In this document: piece after piece, positions 1 through 11,217 of the stretch | Layout: each line of letters opens with the position of its first letter | How positions within the stretch are numbered: position 1 is the stretch's first letter | Origin: Tamarix chinensis | Taxonomy: Eukaryota > Streptophyta > Magnoliopsida > Caryophyllales > Tamaricaceae | Assembly: GCA_030549775.1 (NCBI GenBank) | Contig: CM060172.1 | Span: 8,047,861 to 8,111,860 of the forward strand | DNA: 64,000 nt | Direction: 5' to 3' | The notes under the pieces: generated by a model | Seen by the model: only the letters and a program-made list of their open reading frames with translations | Databases searched by the model: none | What the model was told of the DNA's origin: nothing | Position numbers and translations under genes: made by a program

Positions 1-519
1 TCCATAAAGCTACTCAGTACCTTACCACAAGGACACCTATTCCATAAGTATGCATACCTCCTAATTAGGTCTGTAGAACTAGATAGAGTAAGATATAGGG
101 CCTGGCTGGGGCACAAAGGCACACCAGCAAATACCAGAATAATCGTGGACTAAACCACGTCTTTAAGGTAGCCACCCCTAAAGAGTCACCATTCCCAATC
201 TCGAGGTCTTTCACTTTAAGGATTAGTGTCATAATTAAAGTGATCACGAAAAGCACAATAATCATATACTTATTCACTTTCAATCGTTCCGATATCATTA
301 GTCATTTCTTATTTAGACGGTTATCCAAGATAATATAGAGAAGTCATTAAGGCCATCATAATTCCATTCTAATTCCGAATTAGGATTTGTTCTCGTGATA
401 CTTACTAGTTATTAAATACTCATACATTGCTAATCAGTATTATTTGGATCATATTATGAAATTCCACAATCATAACGACATGTTAGGTATAAATTACTTA
501 TTTACCCCTTACTTATATA

Positions 520-1370
520 ATTGCTAAGTATCCCTTCCTTACTTGACAATTTACTCCTCTACCCTCCTTGTCACATAATTACTAAATTACCCCTTCCTCA
601 GTTTAGGTTACAAAGTTATCTTCTACGCTTTCTAGATCACCATCCACCCTCCATAATTGTTAACCTTAACATATTTCCCTTTTTGGTTGGTTAGATTACC
701 AAATTTCCCTTCTCCTTTGTTATAATTACTAAATTACCCTTGAGTTGGATAAATTACTAAATTACCCTCCTTCATTATCATGATTACTATTTTTCCCCTT
801 TAGTTGGTTAACTAATTACCAATTTACCCTTTTGTTGGATAAATTACCAGATTTCCCTTCTCCTTTATCATAATTACCATTTACCCCTCTCAATTATTGT
901 AATTGCCATTTTGCCCTTTTCATTTATTATAAATCCCAAATTACCCTTCTTCATAATTACAATTATTAATTTACCCTCCTTCATAATTATAATTACCAAT
1001 TTACCCTTCTCCATATTTATAATTTTTAATTTACCCTTCTCCACATTTATAATTATTAATTTACCCTTCTCCATTCTTATAATTACTATATTGACCTTCT
1101 CCATTATTAAAAATACCAAATTGCACTTCTCCATAATTATAATTACCCTTCGTCATTTTTATAATTACCAAGTTACCCCTTACTCCCAAGTTTGCCATAA
1201 ACATCCTTTTATTTACAAAATTACCCTTATACCCCTTACTTCCAAATTGCTATAATATCATTTTATTTATAAAAATTACCATTTTATCCTTTTACTCCGA
1301 AATTCCCAAAATACCCTTTCACTTATAAAGTTACCATTTTACCCCTTTTACACCACCTTTATGAATTTAC
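520..1370 (-). repeat. Degenerate tandem array (GGTAATTT unit) in family I LTR
   Basis: Short units of the type AATTACCCTTCTCCATAATTAT (about 20-32 bp) follow one another, most regular from about 870 to 1150. The element's sense strand is minus, so the sense unit contains GGTAATT. The 86-codon open frame on the minus strand (874-1134) with repeated MEKGKL is only the translation of this array. Equivalent arrays lie at 54780-55640 and 58665-59765 in sister copies. Confidence 0.85.
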
Positions 1371-2001
1371 CACCACTACATAAAATAATAATATTAGTAC
1401 TTCATTCTTATCATTTAACTCCACCAACTTGTCATTATTCAACATAATACTCATTAGCAACTACATATATTAGATCACATACTTACATAAGCATATTACT
1501 AAAATACCCTTCGACAATAATATTATTCATGCATTAGCAACATAATACATTATAGACAAGCATTTAACATTTCCATCAAATATCAAACTCATTCCTTAAG
1601 TATCATCTCTACACATGGCACAAAAGCTATCATAATTTTCTTTTCTTTTCTTTTTATCAATCAATATAAGCAACCATATATATATCATACTAGGAAACAC
1701 AAAACATACATAAAATCATACTAAAATCCCTAATGTGCTAGCATACATTTTTCCATGCATTTAAGTGAGGCTTAACGATTACCTTAATCCCGCAAAAATC
1801 AAACCTTACCGGTATCCCAATTAAAGATTCAAAGCTTAATTAGCAACTCAACACCTAAAAATAATATCAATCATTATTATGTTAGAAATAAGAAATTAAA
1901 AGGATAAAACTTTATAAAAATTTATTTAATAATAAAACACTTTAATTAACTATTAATATACCTCAAAATTTAGCCAAATAAATTCCAAAACAAAGGGGGA
2001 G

Positions 2002-2025
2002 CTCACACTACATGAACAACGTGAG
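2002..2025 (-). other. Inverted repeat (hairpin candidate a) at end of GC-rich block, copy A
   Basis: In sense orientation the arms are CTCACGTTGT and GTAGTGTGAG around the loop TCAT. All ten positions can pair in RNA of the sense strand (six Watson-Crick, four G-U). The same position carries pairable but differently spelled arms in three other family I copies (29866-29889, 54101-54136, 57984-58007). Confidence 0.6.
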
Positions 2026-3511
2026 TCACATGCAGGTTAATGGGGAGAAATGGTTTGAAATGGGTGAGATAGAAGGGAGGAGAGATGGCTCAATTTAGAG
2101 ACTTTAGGCTAGAAAAGGAGGTAGATGGGGGAGGATTGGAGGTAAGGCAAAGGTGCAGGAGTGAAGAGGGGGTGTAGGTGGAGGCTAAGGATGGGTTGTT
2201 GGTGGCCAAAGGTGGCGGAGACGGTGGCGGCGAGGCGGCGAAGATGGCTGTCGAGGTGGAGAGGATGAGAAGGAAGGAAAAGAGGAGGGAAAAATGGAGG
2301 GGTGCAAGGCTGTTTTTGACCAACTAAGGCATGGTGGTGGTAGATGGGGTTGCCAGGTGTTGAATGGTGGGTTGGGTGGCAACATAGGCGGTCGGACGGT
2401 GGCGAACGGGGCGGTTGCAGGAGGCTTGGCGATAAGGGAGAAAAGTGGGGAGAAAAAGAAGAGGTGGAGAAAGGAGGAGCTGTAGAGGCTCGAGGGTGGC
2501 CTGGGGGGTCTCGTGGTGGCGCAGGTGGTGGCAGAAGGCGGCGCAGGGGCTGGGTGCGGTGGTTGGAACGACGGTTGGCGGTGGCGAGCAAAACCCAAGG
2601 GAAAAATGGGAGGGAGGATAAAGGAGAGAAGAGGCTCGGGGGAAGGAGAAGAGGCTCAAAATTATGGGGAATGAAGGGCTGGTGAGGGTAAGAAAAAGAA
2701 GAGGGAGAGGTAGGGGGAGTAGGTGGCCGGTCGAGGCTACAGTGGGGTGGTAGGGGTGGTTGATTGGCAGGGGAAAGGAAGGGAAGAAGAAGGAAAGGAA
2801 GATGGCATGCGGGTTGGGGATGCAGGGGTTAGTTTGGTTCAAAATTGGAAAGAAAATGATGGGGGGAGAGAGAGGAAGAGAGAGCAGGTGTGGTGGCAGG
2901 TGGCGGATGTTGCAGGGCGGCTCGGTGGTGGCAGGCATGGCGTCGAAATTGCAGGTGGTCGGGCATAGAAGAAGAGAAAAAGGAAGGGAGTGTGAACGAT
3001 TGGACCGGCGTAGGAAAGAGGAGTAAGCCGGCTGGTCTGGAAAAAAAAAGAAAGGGGGGCGACTGGGCTGGATGTGCGTTGCACAGGAGAAGGAGAACAG
3101 GGGGAAAACGGGCCTGTGGCCCAGCGTACAAGGAAGGCAGGCCGAGCCGGGCGATCCAGGTGAGGGGAAAAAGGAAAAGAAAAGGAAAATGAGAAAATAG
3201 GGGAGAATAATTTAAGTTAATTTAGAAAATAGTAAAATGTAATACTTTTAATAAATAATTTAATTTAATATCATTTAATATATTGTTTGAAATTCATACT
3301 TTTAGTAAATATTAGTTTGAAAAATTATTTAATTAAGAACATTGTGATAAAATAATAAAATATTTATTTCTAATTTATTAAATACTCCTATCTAAATTTA
3401 TCTACTAAAAAATCCATAGAATAATTAAACTAAATAATTTTAAAAGCTAATTTATTTCAAATAAAAGTTATTTATTAAATTATAGGTTTTCTAAAATTTT
3501 GGAGGATTACA

Positions 3512-3961
3512 ACAAGTTCCACAACAATAAGGAGGCATATCTTTGGAAGATTTGGTAAAATCTTTGGCTACCAATACATTAAAATTTCAATAAGAAACTA
3601 GAAATGGAATCAAGAATTTGGAACATCAAGTGAGTCAATTGGCAAATTCCCTTAGGAAACTACAAGCACAAGTGGGAAACAACTAGTAGATCCTAGAAAA
3701 GCAAATGAGAAAGAAGAAATATGTAAAGAATCAGATGAGATAATTGTTGAAGAAGGAAAGAATGAATATTCTCAACAGGTAAGTAAAGGTATGTCGTCCA
3801 CTCTTATTAAAATACCTACTCCTTTTCCGAGCAGGTTTGCAAAAAACACGAAGATGAATTATGACAAGGAGATATTTGACATATTTAGAAAGGTAGAAGT
3901 TAATCTCCCTCTCATTGATGCAATTAAACAAGTGCCAAGGTATACATAATTCCTCAAGGAT
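3512..3961 (+). pseudogene. Athila G1: gag/protease linker remnant
   Basis: This is the left surviving part of an Athila-lineage Ty3/gypsy element on the plus strand. Broken frames match the minus-strand Athila copy at 49923-50500. The best-kept piece is the stretch before the protease, around 3830-3980, with a conserved FRKVEVN segment followed by IKQVP and a basic TNKKK region. Stop codons interrupt the frame, for example around 3946. The 5' LTR, primer binding site and most of gag are not here: element A landed in gag at 3512 and the rest lies outside the window. Confidence 0.8.
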
Positions 3962-4840
3962 TTGTGTACTAACAAAAAGAAACTGAAGGGGGATAAAAAG
4001 GTAAGTGTGGGAGAAAATGTGTCAGCAATTTTGCAAAGGAAACTTCCACCAAAATGCAAGGATCCAAGTATTTTTACTATCCCTTGCATGATTGGAAACA
4101 CGAGGTATGAAAAATGCATGCTTGATTTAGGTGCTTCAATCAACATCATGCCTTTATTTATTTTTAATTCCCTAAGTCTAGGTCTTTTAAAGGAAACTCG
4201 TGCAGTTATTCAATTGGCTGATTGTTCTAACACATACCCTAAATGGGTAATTGAAGGCGTCCTAGTTGAGGTGAACGAATTAGTTTTCCCTATGGATTTT
4301 TATGTGTTAGATATGTAAGATAATGGTTTATCTAATCCCTCTCCTATATTGTTAGGTAGACCATTCTTGAAAACTTTAAAAACAAAAATTGATGTACATG
4401 ATGGAGTTTTGACCATGGAGTTTGATGGTGAAGTTATTAGGTTTAACATATATGACTCCATACGATACCCTATAGATGGCGAATCGGTATCTATGATTGA
4501 TGTTATTGAGGATTTAACTGAAATGGTGTACAAATTATCATCTGTAGATCCTTTAGAAGCAACCTTAACTCAATGCATAGAAATTGAAGTTTTGGAAGAA
4601 CTGAATGAGATGTTTGATATTGAAGAAGAGATTCAAGAAGTAGTAGCTACTTTGGGGGCATGCCCTAGTAGAATTGGAAGATTTGTGGATTTACCATTAA
4701 CATTGGATAGACCTTTACCTTCCATAGAGCAAGCACCAGAAGTGGAGTTGAAACCTTTACCTAACCATCTCAAGTATGCATTCTTTGGAGACAAAAATAC
4801 CCTTCCTGTTATCATCTCTAGTGACCTGACACCCCAATAA
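3962..4840 (+). pseudogene. Athila G1: retroviral-type aspartic protease region
   Basis: This region would have released gag and pol products from the element's polyprotein. The open pieces 3962-4318 and 4349-4840 are separated by a stop. The active-site motif reads D-L-G-A-S (Asp codon at 4124-4126) inside MLDLGASINIMP. A Leu in place of the usual Ser/Thr after the Asp is normal for Athila proteases as I know them. A second conserved segment, LGRPFLKTLKTKIDV, starts near 4350. The sequence then runs as an acidic linker toward reverse transcriptase, with a stop at 4838-4840. The Athila copy at 49399-49922 aligns along its length. Confidence 0.85.
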
Positions 4841-5996
4841 GAAGAAAAACTTGTTAATGTTTTAAAAAAGTATGAATCTGCTTTGGGATGGGCGGTTGCT
4901 GATATTAAGGGTATTAGTCCTTTGGTATATATGCATTGGATTTTAATGGAAGATGATGTGAAGCCAAGTAGACAAGTACAACATAAGTTAAATCCGATCA
5001 TGATGGAGGTTGTAAAGAAAGAGGTGTTAAAATTGTTATCTGTGGGAGTCATTTATCCAATTTCTGATAGTAGTTGGGTTAGTCCTCTTCAAGTTGTCCT
5101 CAAGAAAATAGGAGTCACAGTAGTGGAAAATGATAAGGGAGAAATGGTTCCTGCTAGAGTTCAAAATGGTTAGAGGGTATGTGTAGATTATAGGAAATTA
5201 AACTCCATGACTAGGAAATATCATTTTCCTCTACCATTTATGGATCAAATGTTAGAAAGGCTAGTAGGCCATGCTTATTATTGTTTCCTTGATGGTTATT
5301 TCGGATATGTGCATGTTCCCATAGCTCTAGAAGATCAAGAGAATACCACATTTACATGTCCTTATGGTATGTTTGCATATTGATGCATACCATTTGGGCT
5401 ATGTAATGCCCTTGCCACATTTCAAAGATGTATAGTATTGGTAAGCATATTTTCCGAATATCTGGAGAAAATTATTGAGGTATTTATGGATGATTTTAGT
5501 ATTCATGGGGATACTTTTGAGGAATGTCTAGGTAATTTAACTCTCATCTTGAGAAAATGTCTTGAAACAAATTCTGTACTAAATTCTAAAAAATGCCATT
5601 TTATGGTTCAACAAGGAATAGTTTTGGAACATGTCATTTCGGCTAAAGGAATTGAAGTAGATAAGGCAAAAATTGATCTTATAGCTTCATTACCTTATCC
5701 GTCAACTGTTAAACATGTACGTTCGTTCTTGGGACATGCTGGATTTTATTGCCGATTTCTTAAGGATTTTTCTAAAGTAGCCCAACCATTGTGTAAGCTT
5801 CTTCAAAAAGAAATGGAATTTCAGTTTGATGATGCTTGCAAGAAAGCATTTGAACATCTGAAGGAAAAATTGATTAGTGCACCCATACTTCAACCACCCG
5901 ATTGGAACTTTCCTATTGAATTAATGTGTGATGCATCTAAATATGCTGTTGGTGCAGTGTTAGGTCAAAGGATTGGGAAAGATCCACATGTGATAT
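4841..5996 (+). pseudogene. Athila G1: reverse transcriptase and start of RNase H
   Basis: This is reverse transcriptase of the Athila/Tat branch of Ty3/gypsy. N-terminal motifs appear around 4883-5170, including SSWVSPLQVV. The catalytic motif reads FMDD at 5483-5494. The connection region after it is well kept (GDTFEECLGN; YPSTVKHVRSFLGHAGFYCR near 5700). RNase H begins near 5925 (LMCDASKYAVGAVLG). In-frame stops, for example at 5171-5173 and near 5384, and frameshifts disable it. The coding sequence is cut within RNase H by the solo LTR at 5997 and resumes after 10937 with the duplicated target GATAT. Confidence 0.9.
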
Positions 5997-6080
5997 TGTA
6001 ACACCCCAAAATTCACTACTTTTTTTTTAAGTGGAAGAATTTTAAATTAAAACCTGTGAATTCTAGGTATGTTACCGCCA

Positions 6081-6126
6081 TACTTAGTATCATACCGGTT
6101 ATCTCCGACCATTCCAGTACTAAGTG
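6081..6126 (-). other. Terminal LTR hairpin (type d), family II copy
   Basis: Arms TACTTAGTAT and AGTACTAAGTG lie about 85 bp from the LTR 3' end, followed in sense by the conserved GGCGGTAAC block. The same inverted repeat occurs in J, K, L, B and H, and a structurally equivalent one occurs in family III. Confidence 0.65.
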
Positions 6127-6506
6127 CTAAGGCTAAAGAAAAGATTAACAATCAATTATAAATCAAGACAAACTAAACTCCAAATAAGCATTAAACAGTT
6201 GTAAAACAAAATTAGAGTACGCATAAAGAATTATAATTCATTTGCAAAAGAGAAATAAGCTTACAGCCGATAAAAGGTTCATTTAAAATACTCAATCGAG
6301 TAATAAATCATAAGAGGGTAAATTCGATACACAAGAAATAGCATAATGAAATAAAATCACATGAAGAGAAAAAATACGGCCACGACACTCTCGAACTTCG
6401 AGCTAAAAGTGCTCAACACTCAGCCCCAATTAATATCTCGCCCATCTACATAAAGTCAGAAGGGCATACTACTCGTGGGAATGAGCAGCACCCATGAAAA
6501 GGGTGA

Positions 6507-6525
6507 TCAATACGCTACGTACTGA
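6507..6525 (-). other. Palindrome TCAGTAC/GTACTGA (type c), family II copy
   Basis: The plus strand reads TCAATACG-CTA-CGTACTGA, seven of eight arm positions complementary. It sits in the same LTR position as the copies at 17756-17776, 27994-28011, 35448-35462, 36091-36105 and 61028-61043. Confidence 0.65.
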
Positions 6526-6734
6526 ATAAGGTAACCGAGCACTAAGGCCAACACATAATAGCACAAATAATGCAGAATAATAAAAGAGCATAATCACCAA
6601 CATGATAACATAAAGGCAAATGAACGATCAAGTGAAAATGCCAAGATCCACTATAGTTTAGATTAATTACTTCATTAATCCTTTATCGAAATATTTTCAC
6701 ACCATGCTCTTTATTAACCCATGCAAGTACAGGA

Positions 6735-7085
6735 ACCTCCCACTATTTTAACTGGTGGATCAGTTACATATAGGGAATTTGACCCTAACCACTATTATAA
6801 TCGGTGGATTGGTCACGCATAGGGTAAAAACTCTAACCACTATTCCTTATTGGTGGATCAGTTTAGTTCCTGCTTGCATAGTGTTCCACTGTAAGTAATT
6901 AGTATCTTTTAGGTGTTTTAGCAAAACTCTGGTTTGTGTTTATTGAGCTTGGGAACCCCCATTATTATAACCGGTAGATCGGTTACGCATAGGGCATCCT
7001 ACCCTAACCACTATTATAACCGATGGATTGGTCACACATAGGGTAAAAACCCTAACCACTATTCCGAACCAATGGATCGGTTAGT
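6735..7085 (-). repeat. CCACTATT...CCGGTGGATCGG module array
   Basis: Repeated units read on plus as CCACTATTATAACCGGTGGATCGG with variants, about 60 bp apart, in two groups separated by the spacer at about 6860-6950. Each unit contains CCAC and GTGG as short inverted arms. The same module occurs in families I and III. Confidence 0.8.
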
Positions 7086-7239
7086 CCTATCTCAACAATC
7101 TTTCACTTTAAGTGATTAATGCCTTAAGTATCTTATTTAGAAACTTTCACCCTAGATATGCATGAATCATTCCCTTTACACTTCACACATCACAAATCAT
7201 AAATTCTAACCTCATAATTACACTTTAATCACCAAATAC

Positions 7240-8260
7240 ACATGATACCACAAAAACCCTAAGTAGCCACACCAAACCCTACTTAACTGCAACAAATCAT
7301 AGTTAACCACTCCAAACCCTATTTAACCATAACAACCATAATTAGCCATTCCAAACCTTAGTTAGTCACAACAAACCAAAATTAGCCACTCCAACCCTAG
7401 TTAATCACAACAACCCATAGTTAATCACTCCAAACCCTAGTTTTCAACAACCAACCATAGTCAATCACTCCAAACCCTAGTTAATCACAACAACCCATAG
7501 TTAGCCACTCCAAACCCTAGCTCAGTCTCCTACGTACCCATATAATGCTCCACGTACTATTTTCCATCCAAAGTGTTTAACCACCCAAACAACGCTTACA
7601 TTACCTTCCTCACATCCCAAATCAATGTTCCAGACGTAAATTTCACTCCCATGTAGACTTCACACACCCCATACAACCTTTCAAACTTTTCCTGCAAACC
7701 CTAAGCTCCTATGTAAAAACCTTAGAATCAACCATGCAAAACCCTAAATTATTTTATGCAAAACCCAAGATTCCTTCATACAAAACCTTAAATTTAATTC
7801 ACACAAAACCTAAGGTTTCTCCATACAAAACCCTAAATTCAATCCACACAAAACCCAAGGTTCCTTCATGCAAAACCCTAAATTCAATCCACACAAAACC
7901 AAAGATTCATCCATACCAAACCTTAAATTCAATCCATATAAAACCCAAAGATTCATCCATACCAAACCCTAAATACAATTCATACAAAACCCAAAGATTC
8001 ATCCTTACCAAACCCTAAATTCAAACTATATAAAACCAAAGATTCATCCATATAAAATCCTACATTAGATCCTCCTATATAAAACCATAAATTAGATTCT
8101 CCCATATAACATCATAAATTACATTCTCCTATATAAAACCATAGATTAGATTCTCCCACATAAAACCTTAAATTAGATTCTCCCATATAAAACCATAAAT
8201 TCAATTCTCCCATATAAAATCATAGATTAAATTCTTCCATTGGAAACCCTAAATTTCCCA
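7240..8260 (-). repeat. Minisatellites with AAACCCTA (telobox-like) in each unit
   Basis: Two adjacent arrays. At 7240-7520 the unit is about 33 bp (CATAGTTAACCACTCCAAACCCTA type). At 7680-8260 it is about 35-60 bp (CAAAACCCTAAATTCAATCC type), becoming AT-richer to the right. Sense orientation (minus) carries TAGGGTTT. Related arrays with other units occur in J (36740-37200) and L (34310-34745). The open frame at 7734-8018 is a translation of the repeats, not a gene. Confidence 0.8.
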
Positions 8261-8689
8261 TTTTGTTCCTCCACTCATAGATCATTAAAATACTTAGGTC
8301 AAGTCATTTCCCTTTTAGTCAACTTACTTTCCATTTTCCATTTTCAACCTGTTTCCCACACAATACCACTTTTATACATCCTCACATGCATGTCTTATAA
8401 GGTCACAACACATATCATCACATACCACGATATTTCATCACATATAGTACACATACCATATAAAAACAAACTTCAACTTCACGTTATACCACATAAGAAA
8501 TAATTAATAATGATAAACATAGGATACATAGCATGTGAAGCACATAATGTATATAAGCACACAAAAGGCCTTAGCACCCCTTACCTAAAATGACACCGGT
8601 CTTGGAGCACACTCCTACGCCTCCTTAGGGCTTTGATTGGTCTCACCTATATGAGGGGAAAACTACAAATGAGATTCCCTCCTACCAAA

Positions 8690-9115
8690 AATACTCTCAA
8701 TTACTAATTTATTCTAAGACTAGGCTTTTGATAAAATAATAAAATATTAATAATAAAAACCATTAACTAATTACTAACTTTGGCTAAAAATATAAGAATT
8801 AATAGTAATATTATAAAAGTTGATAATATAAGGTTGAAGACTTTACCCTAATAACAATAATAATGATACCAAAATAATAATAGCAAAGATACTAAAAATA
8901 ATGTCAGTGATAATATTAATAAGAAGAATAATAATAATAGTAATAATAATAAAAAGGGCATTACCCAAAATAAGAATAGTAATAAAGTAGTTTTAATATT
9001 AATAATGAAATAATAATAATAGTAATTCAGAATAGTAATAGTAATAATAATAATATTAATAATAACATATTAATATTAATAATAACATATTAATATTAAT
9101 AATAAAGATAATAAC

Positions 9116-9149
<34 letters not shown>

Positions 9150-9150
9150 G
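8690..9150. repeat. AAT-rich low-complexity stretch with (AAT)n microsatellite
   Basis: Imperfect AAT/ATT repeats run through this stretch of the solo LTR and end in an almost pure (AAT)n tract at about 9113-9149. Similar ATT tracts occupy the same LTR position in J and L. Confidence 0.8.
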
Positions 9151-9841
9151 TATCTATATTCAAATAATTGAAATAAAATAAATTAAGGCATGTAAAAATA
9201 GGGAGAAGGGTTGAGAGGGTCTAGGGTTCAACCTTAGGTTGGTGGGGATAGGTGGCACCAGAGGTGGTTCACGACGGCGGCAGCGGTGGCCGGAAATAGA
9301 GAAGAAAAGGGGAAAGTTGAATGCGGGGAAAAAAGATAGGGAGAATTAAGGTGGAATTTGGGGAGTTTAGGGTTGCCTAGGAGGAGAGGGACAGAATAAG
9401 GGTGGCAGCGCATCCAATAGTTGCGGCGCACGACGGCGGCGGCGGTGGCCGAATGGAGGAGAAGAAGAGAAAGAGAAGAGGAGAGGGAGGGAGAGGAAAA
9501 GAAAGGTAGGGGAAGGTAGAGGAGGGTCTGCAACAAAATTTGGGAGGTGAAAGAAGTGGAAGAAGCGGCAGAAGAGGTGGCTAAGGGTGGCGCAAAGGGT
9601 GGCGGAGAAAGAAAATAGGGTTGATCGGGAAGGCTAATTCGCATAGCCGGGGTGGCTTGTGCAAGAAAAATCAAGGGGAATGGATGATTTGGTTAGCTAG
9701 AGGGCGGTGCAAGGAAGAGTTGGTAGGAGGAATGGGTGGTGGAGTTGGCCTACAGCGGTAGGGCTAGCGTCTAAGGAGCGGCGGCGAAAAGGAAGGATTC
9801 CTTGGGTTAAAAAAAAACTCGATTACAAGGTTGGTAAGGGG

Positions 9842-9849
9842 TATTTATA
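9842..9849 (-). promoter_or_regulatory. TATA box of family II LTR
   Basis: In sense orientation the sequence is CTATAAATACCCC, 1,088 bp from the LTR start. The same 13-bp context occurs at matching positions in L (32707-32714) and J (38736-38743), which is unlikely by chance for an AT-rich octamer. Transcription would start roughly 30 bp further in, at the edge of the GC-rich block. Confidence 0.65.
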
Positions 9850-10942
9850 GGGTTTAAATGAAAGGTTAGGGTCTATGGGATGAAGAGGGAATAGGGCAAG
9901 TAGGGTTAGGGTCACCGGCAGCGATGGTTAGTCGGTGGCAGTTAAAACGGAGAAGGATATGCGCAAGAAGAAGGGGGAAACTACGCGAGAAAAAGGGAGA
10001 TGTCGGTTGGGCGATGGGGTCGATAGATCAGCAGGGAAAATAAGAGGGAAAAGGCCAGTCAAAGGGGCGAGGTCGGTGACGGTTTTCTCAGACGGTATGC
10101 GGCGATGTTGCAAGTCGAATGGAGGGGATGACAGGTGCGAAGGAAGAAGAAGAAGAAAGGTGGGGGACCGACGGTTCGGGGAAGAAAGAAAGAAAAAAAA
10201 GAGAGAGGCAAACTAGGTCGGTCGGGCATGGTGAGGGAACAACTTAAAGGAAACACTGCGTTCCGAGGAAACAAGTAATGAAACACCACGTAGAGAAGGA
10301 CAGAAGAAGGGCGACAACCACGCGGGCTGGGCCGTGCCGAAGGAAGGAGAGAAGGGGAAAAAACTGGGGCACGGGAGGAGCAGGCCCAAACGAGGAAAAG
10401 GAGAGGGAAAAGAAAAAGAAGAAAAGGAAAGAAAAAGAAAGAAAAAGAAAGAAAAAGAAAGAAAAAAAAAGAAAGAAAATGAAAAAGGAAAAAGGGAAAA
10501 AGGAAAAATAATGGGTTAGGTTAATTAAATAAATTAGGATATTTGGGATATTTAAAAAGAATAATATTTAAATAAAATAATATTTAAATCCCTTTTTAGG
10601 CTAAATTAGGATTTTTAAAAGATTTTCATAAATTCCATTTTAATTAGCAAAACACGCTAAATTTCTCCAATTAAATTATTTATAAAATTCATATTAATTT
10701 GAAACTATTTTATCCTTCTTATTTTAAATAAAATAATTTATTTAATTAATTTCCAAAATAAAATTCTTAATTAGATAAAATATCCAAATTTCTCATAATT
10801 AAAATACTTATAAGTTTCTTCTAATTTTCCATAATTAATTTCTTTTTTTAAATAAAAATAAATTATTTAATTAATTTTTTCTAATAAAACCTTATTTAAC
10901 TATAATTTTTTAAATTAAAAATTTTCGAGGCATTTCAGATAT

Positions 10943-11217
10943 ACTAGGCCTCATGAACCTTGAATGAAGCTCAGCTTAATTACACAACCACTAAGAAGGA
11001 GCTTCTCGCCATTGTCTTTGCTTTGGATAAATTTTGTTCTTATCTTTTAGGAACTGATATAATTATTTATTTTGACCATGCAACTTTAAAATATCTGCTG
11101 GGAAAGAAGGAAGCAGAACCAAGGTTAATTAGATGGATACTTCTACTCAAAGAATTCAATATACATATCAAAGAAAAAAAAGGATCATAAAATGGCGTAG
11201 CAGGTCATCTAAGTAGA
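10943..11217 (+). pseudogene. Athila G1: rest of RNase H
   Basis: The coding sequence interrupted at 5996 continues here, with a conserved TLNEAQLNYTTTKKELLAI segment from about 10960, then a DHATLKYLLGKKEAEPRLIRW segment (Asp of the RNase H active site near 11080) and an acidic/basic tail. Stops precede it (TAG and TGA within 10945-10960) and follow it (TAA at 11188-11190). The join with 5996 across the solo LTR and its GATAT duplication is seamless relative to the other Athila copy. Confidence 0.88.

Larger units (their letters stand above)
1..3511 (-). mobile_element. Partial family I long LTR (element A), Del/Tekay type, inserted in Athila gag
   Basis: Read on the minus strand the element starts at 3511 with TGTAATCC and runs left off the window. 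It matches the solo LTR at 56449-61467 in order: AT-rich start, GC-rich block (about 2040-3180), inverted repeat (2002-2025), tandem array (520-1370) and the stretch around 65-298, whose minus-strand reading nearly repeats that of 59937-60257. About 1.2 kb, including the 3' end, must lie left of base 1. It interrupts the Athila element that resumes at 3512. The expected duplication ACAAG is visible on the right (3512-3516) but its partner is outside the window. Several overlapping open frames in the GC-rich block are by-products of composition. Whether a whole element or a solo LTR lies to the left cannot be decided. Confidence 0.85.
5997..10937 (-). mobile_element. Solo LTR, family II, 4,941 bp, TSD GATAT
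   Basis: The left end reads TGTAACACCCC and the right end GGCATTTCA, so in sense (minus) the LTR begins TGAAATGCC and ends GGGGTGTTACA. GATAT flanks it exactly (5992-5996 and 10938-10942). No primer binding site, polypurine tract, coding sequence or second LTR copy lies inside, so it is a solo LTR left by LTR-LTR recombination. In sense order it holds an AT-rich start, a purine/GC-rich block (9220-10510 on plus), a TATA box (9842-9849), an AAT-rich stretch (8690-9150), telobox-like minisatellites (7240-8260), CCGGTGG modules (6735-7085), a palindrome (6507-6525) and the terminal hairpin (6081-6126). Sister copies are J and L. Confidence 0.93.

Noticed and set aside
65..298. Similar hydrophobic open frames at 65-298 (minus) and 59937-60257 (plus)
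   Set aside because: They are homologous DNA of two family I LTR copies. The similarity reflects shared repeat sequence, and equivalent frames in K are not maintained.
874..1134. 86-codon open frame with repeated MEKGKL phrases
   Set aside because: Translation of a short tandem DNA repeat, not a protein gene.
2109..3131. Overlapping proline/serine-rich or glycine/arginine-rich open frames on both strands
   Set aside because: They lie in the GC-rich block of an LTR, are open in several frames at once and do not keep one frame among sister copies.
7240..8260. Interstitial telomere or chromosome end
   Set aside because: AAACCCTA octamers are embedded in longer units within an LTR and never occur as a pure (AAACCCT)n run.
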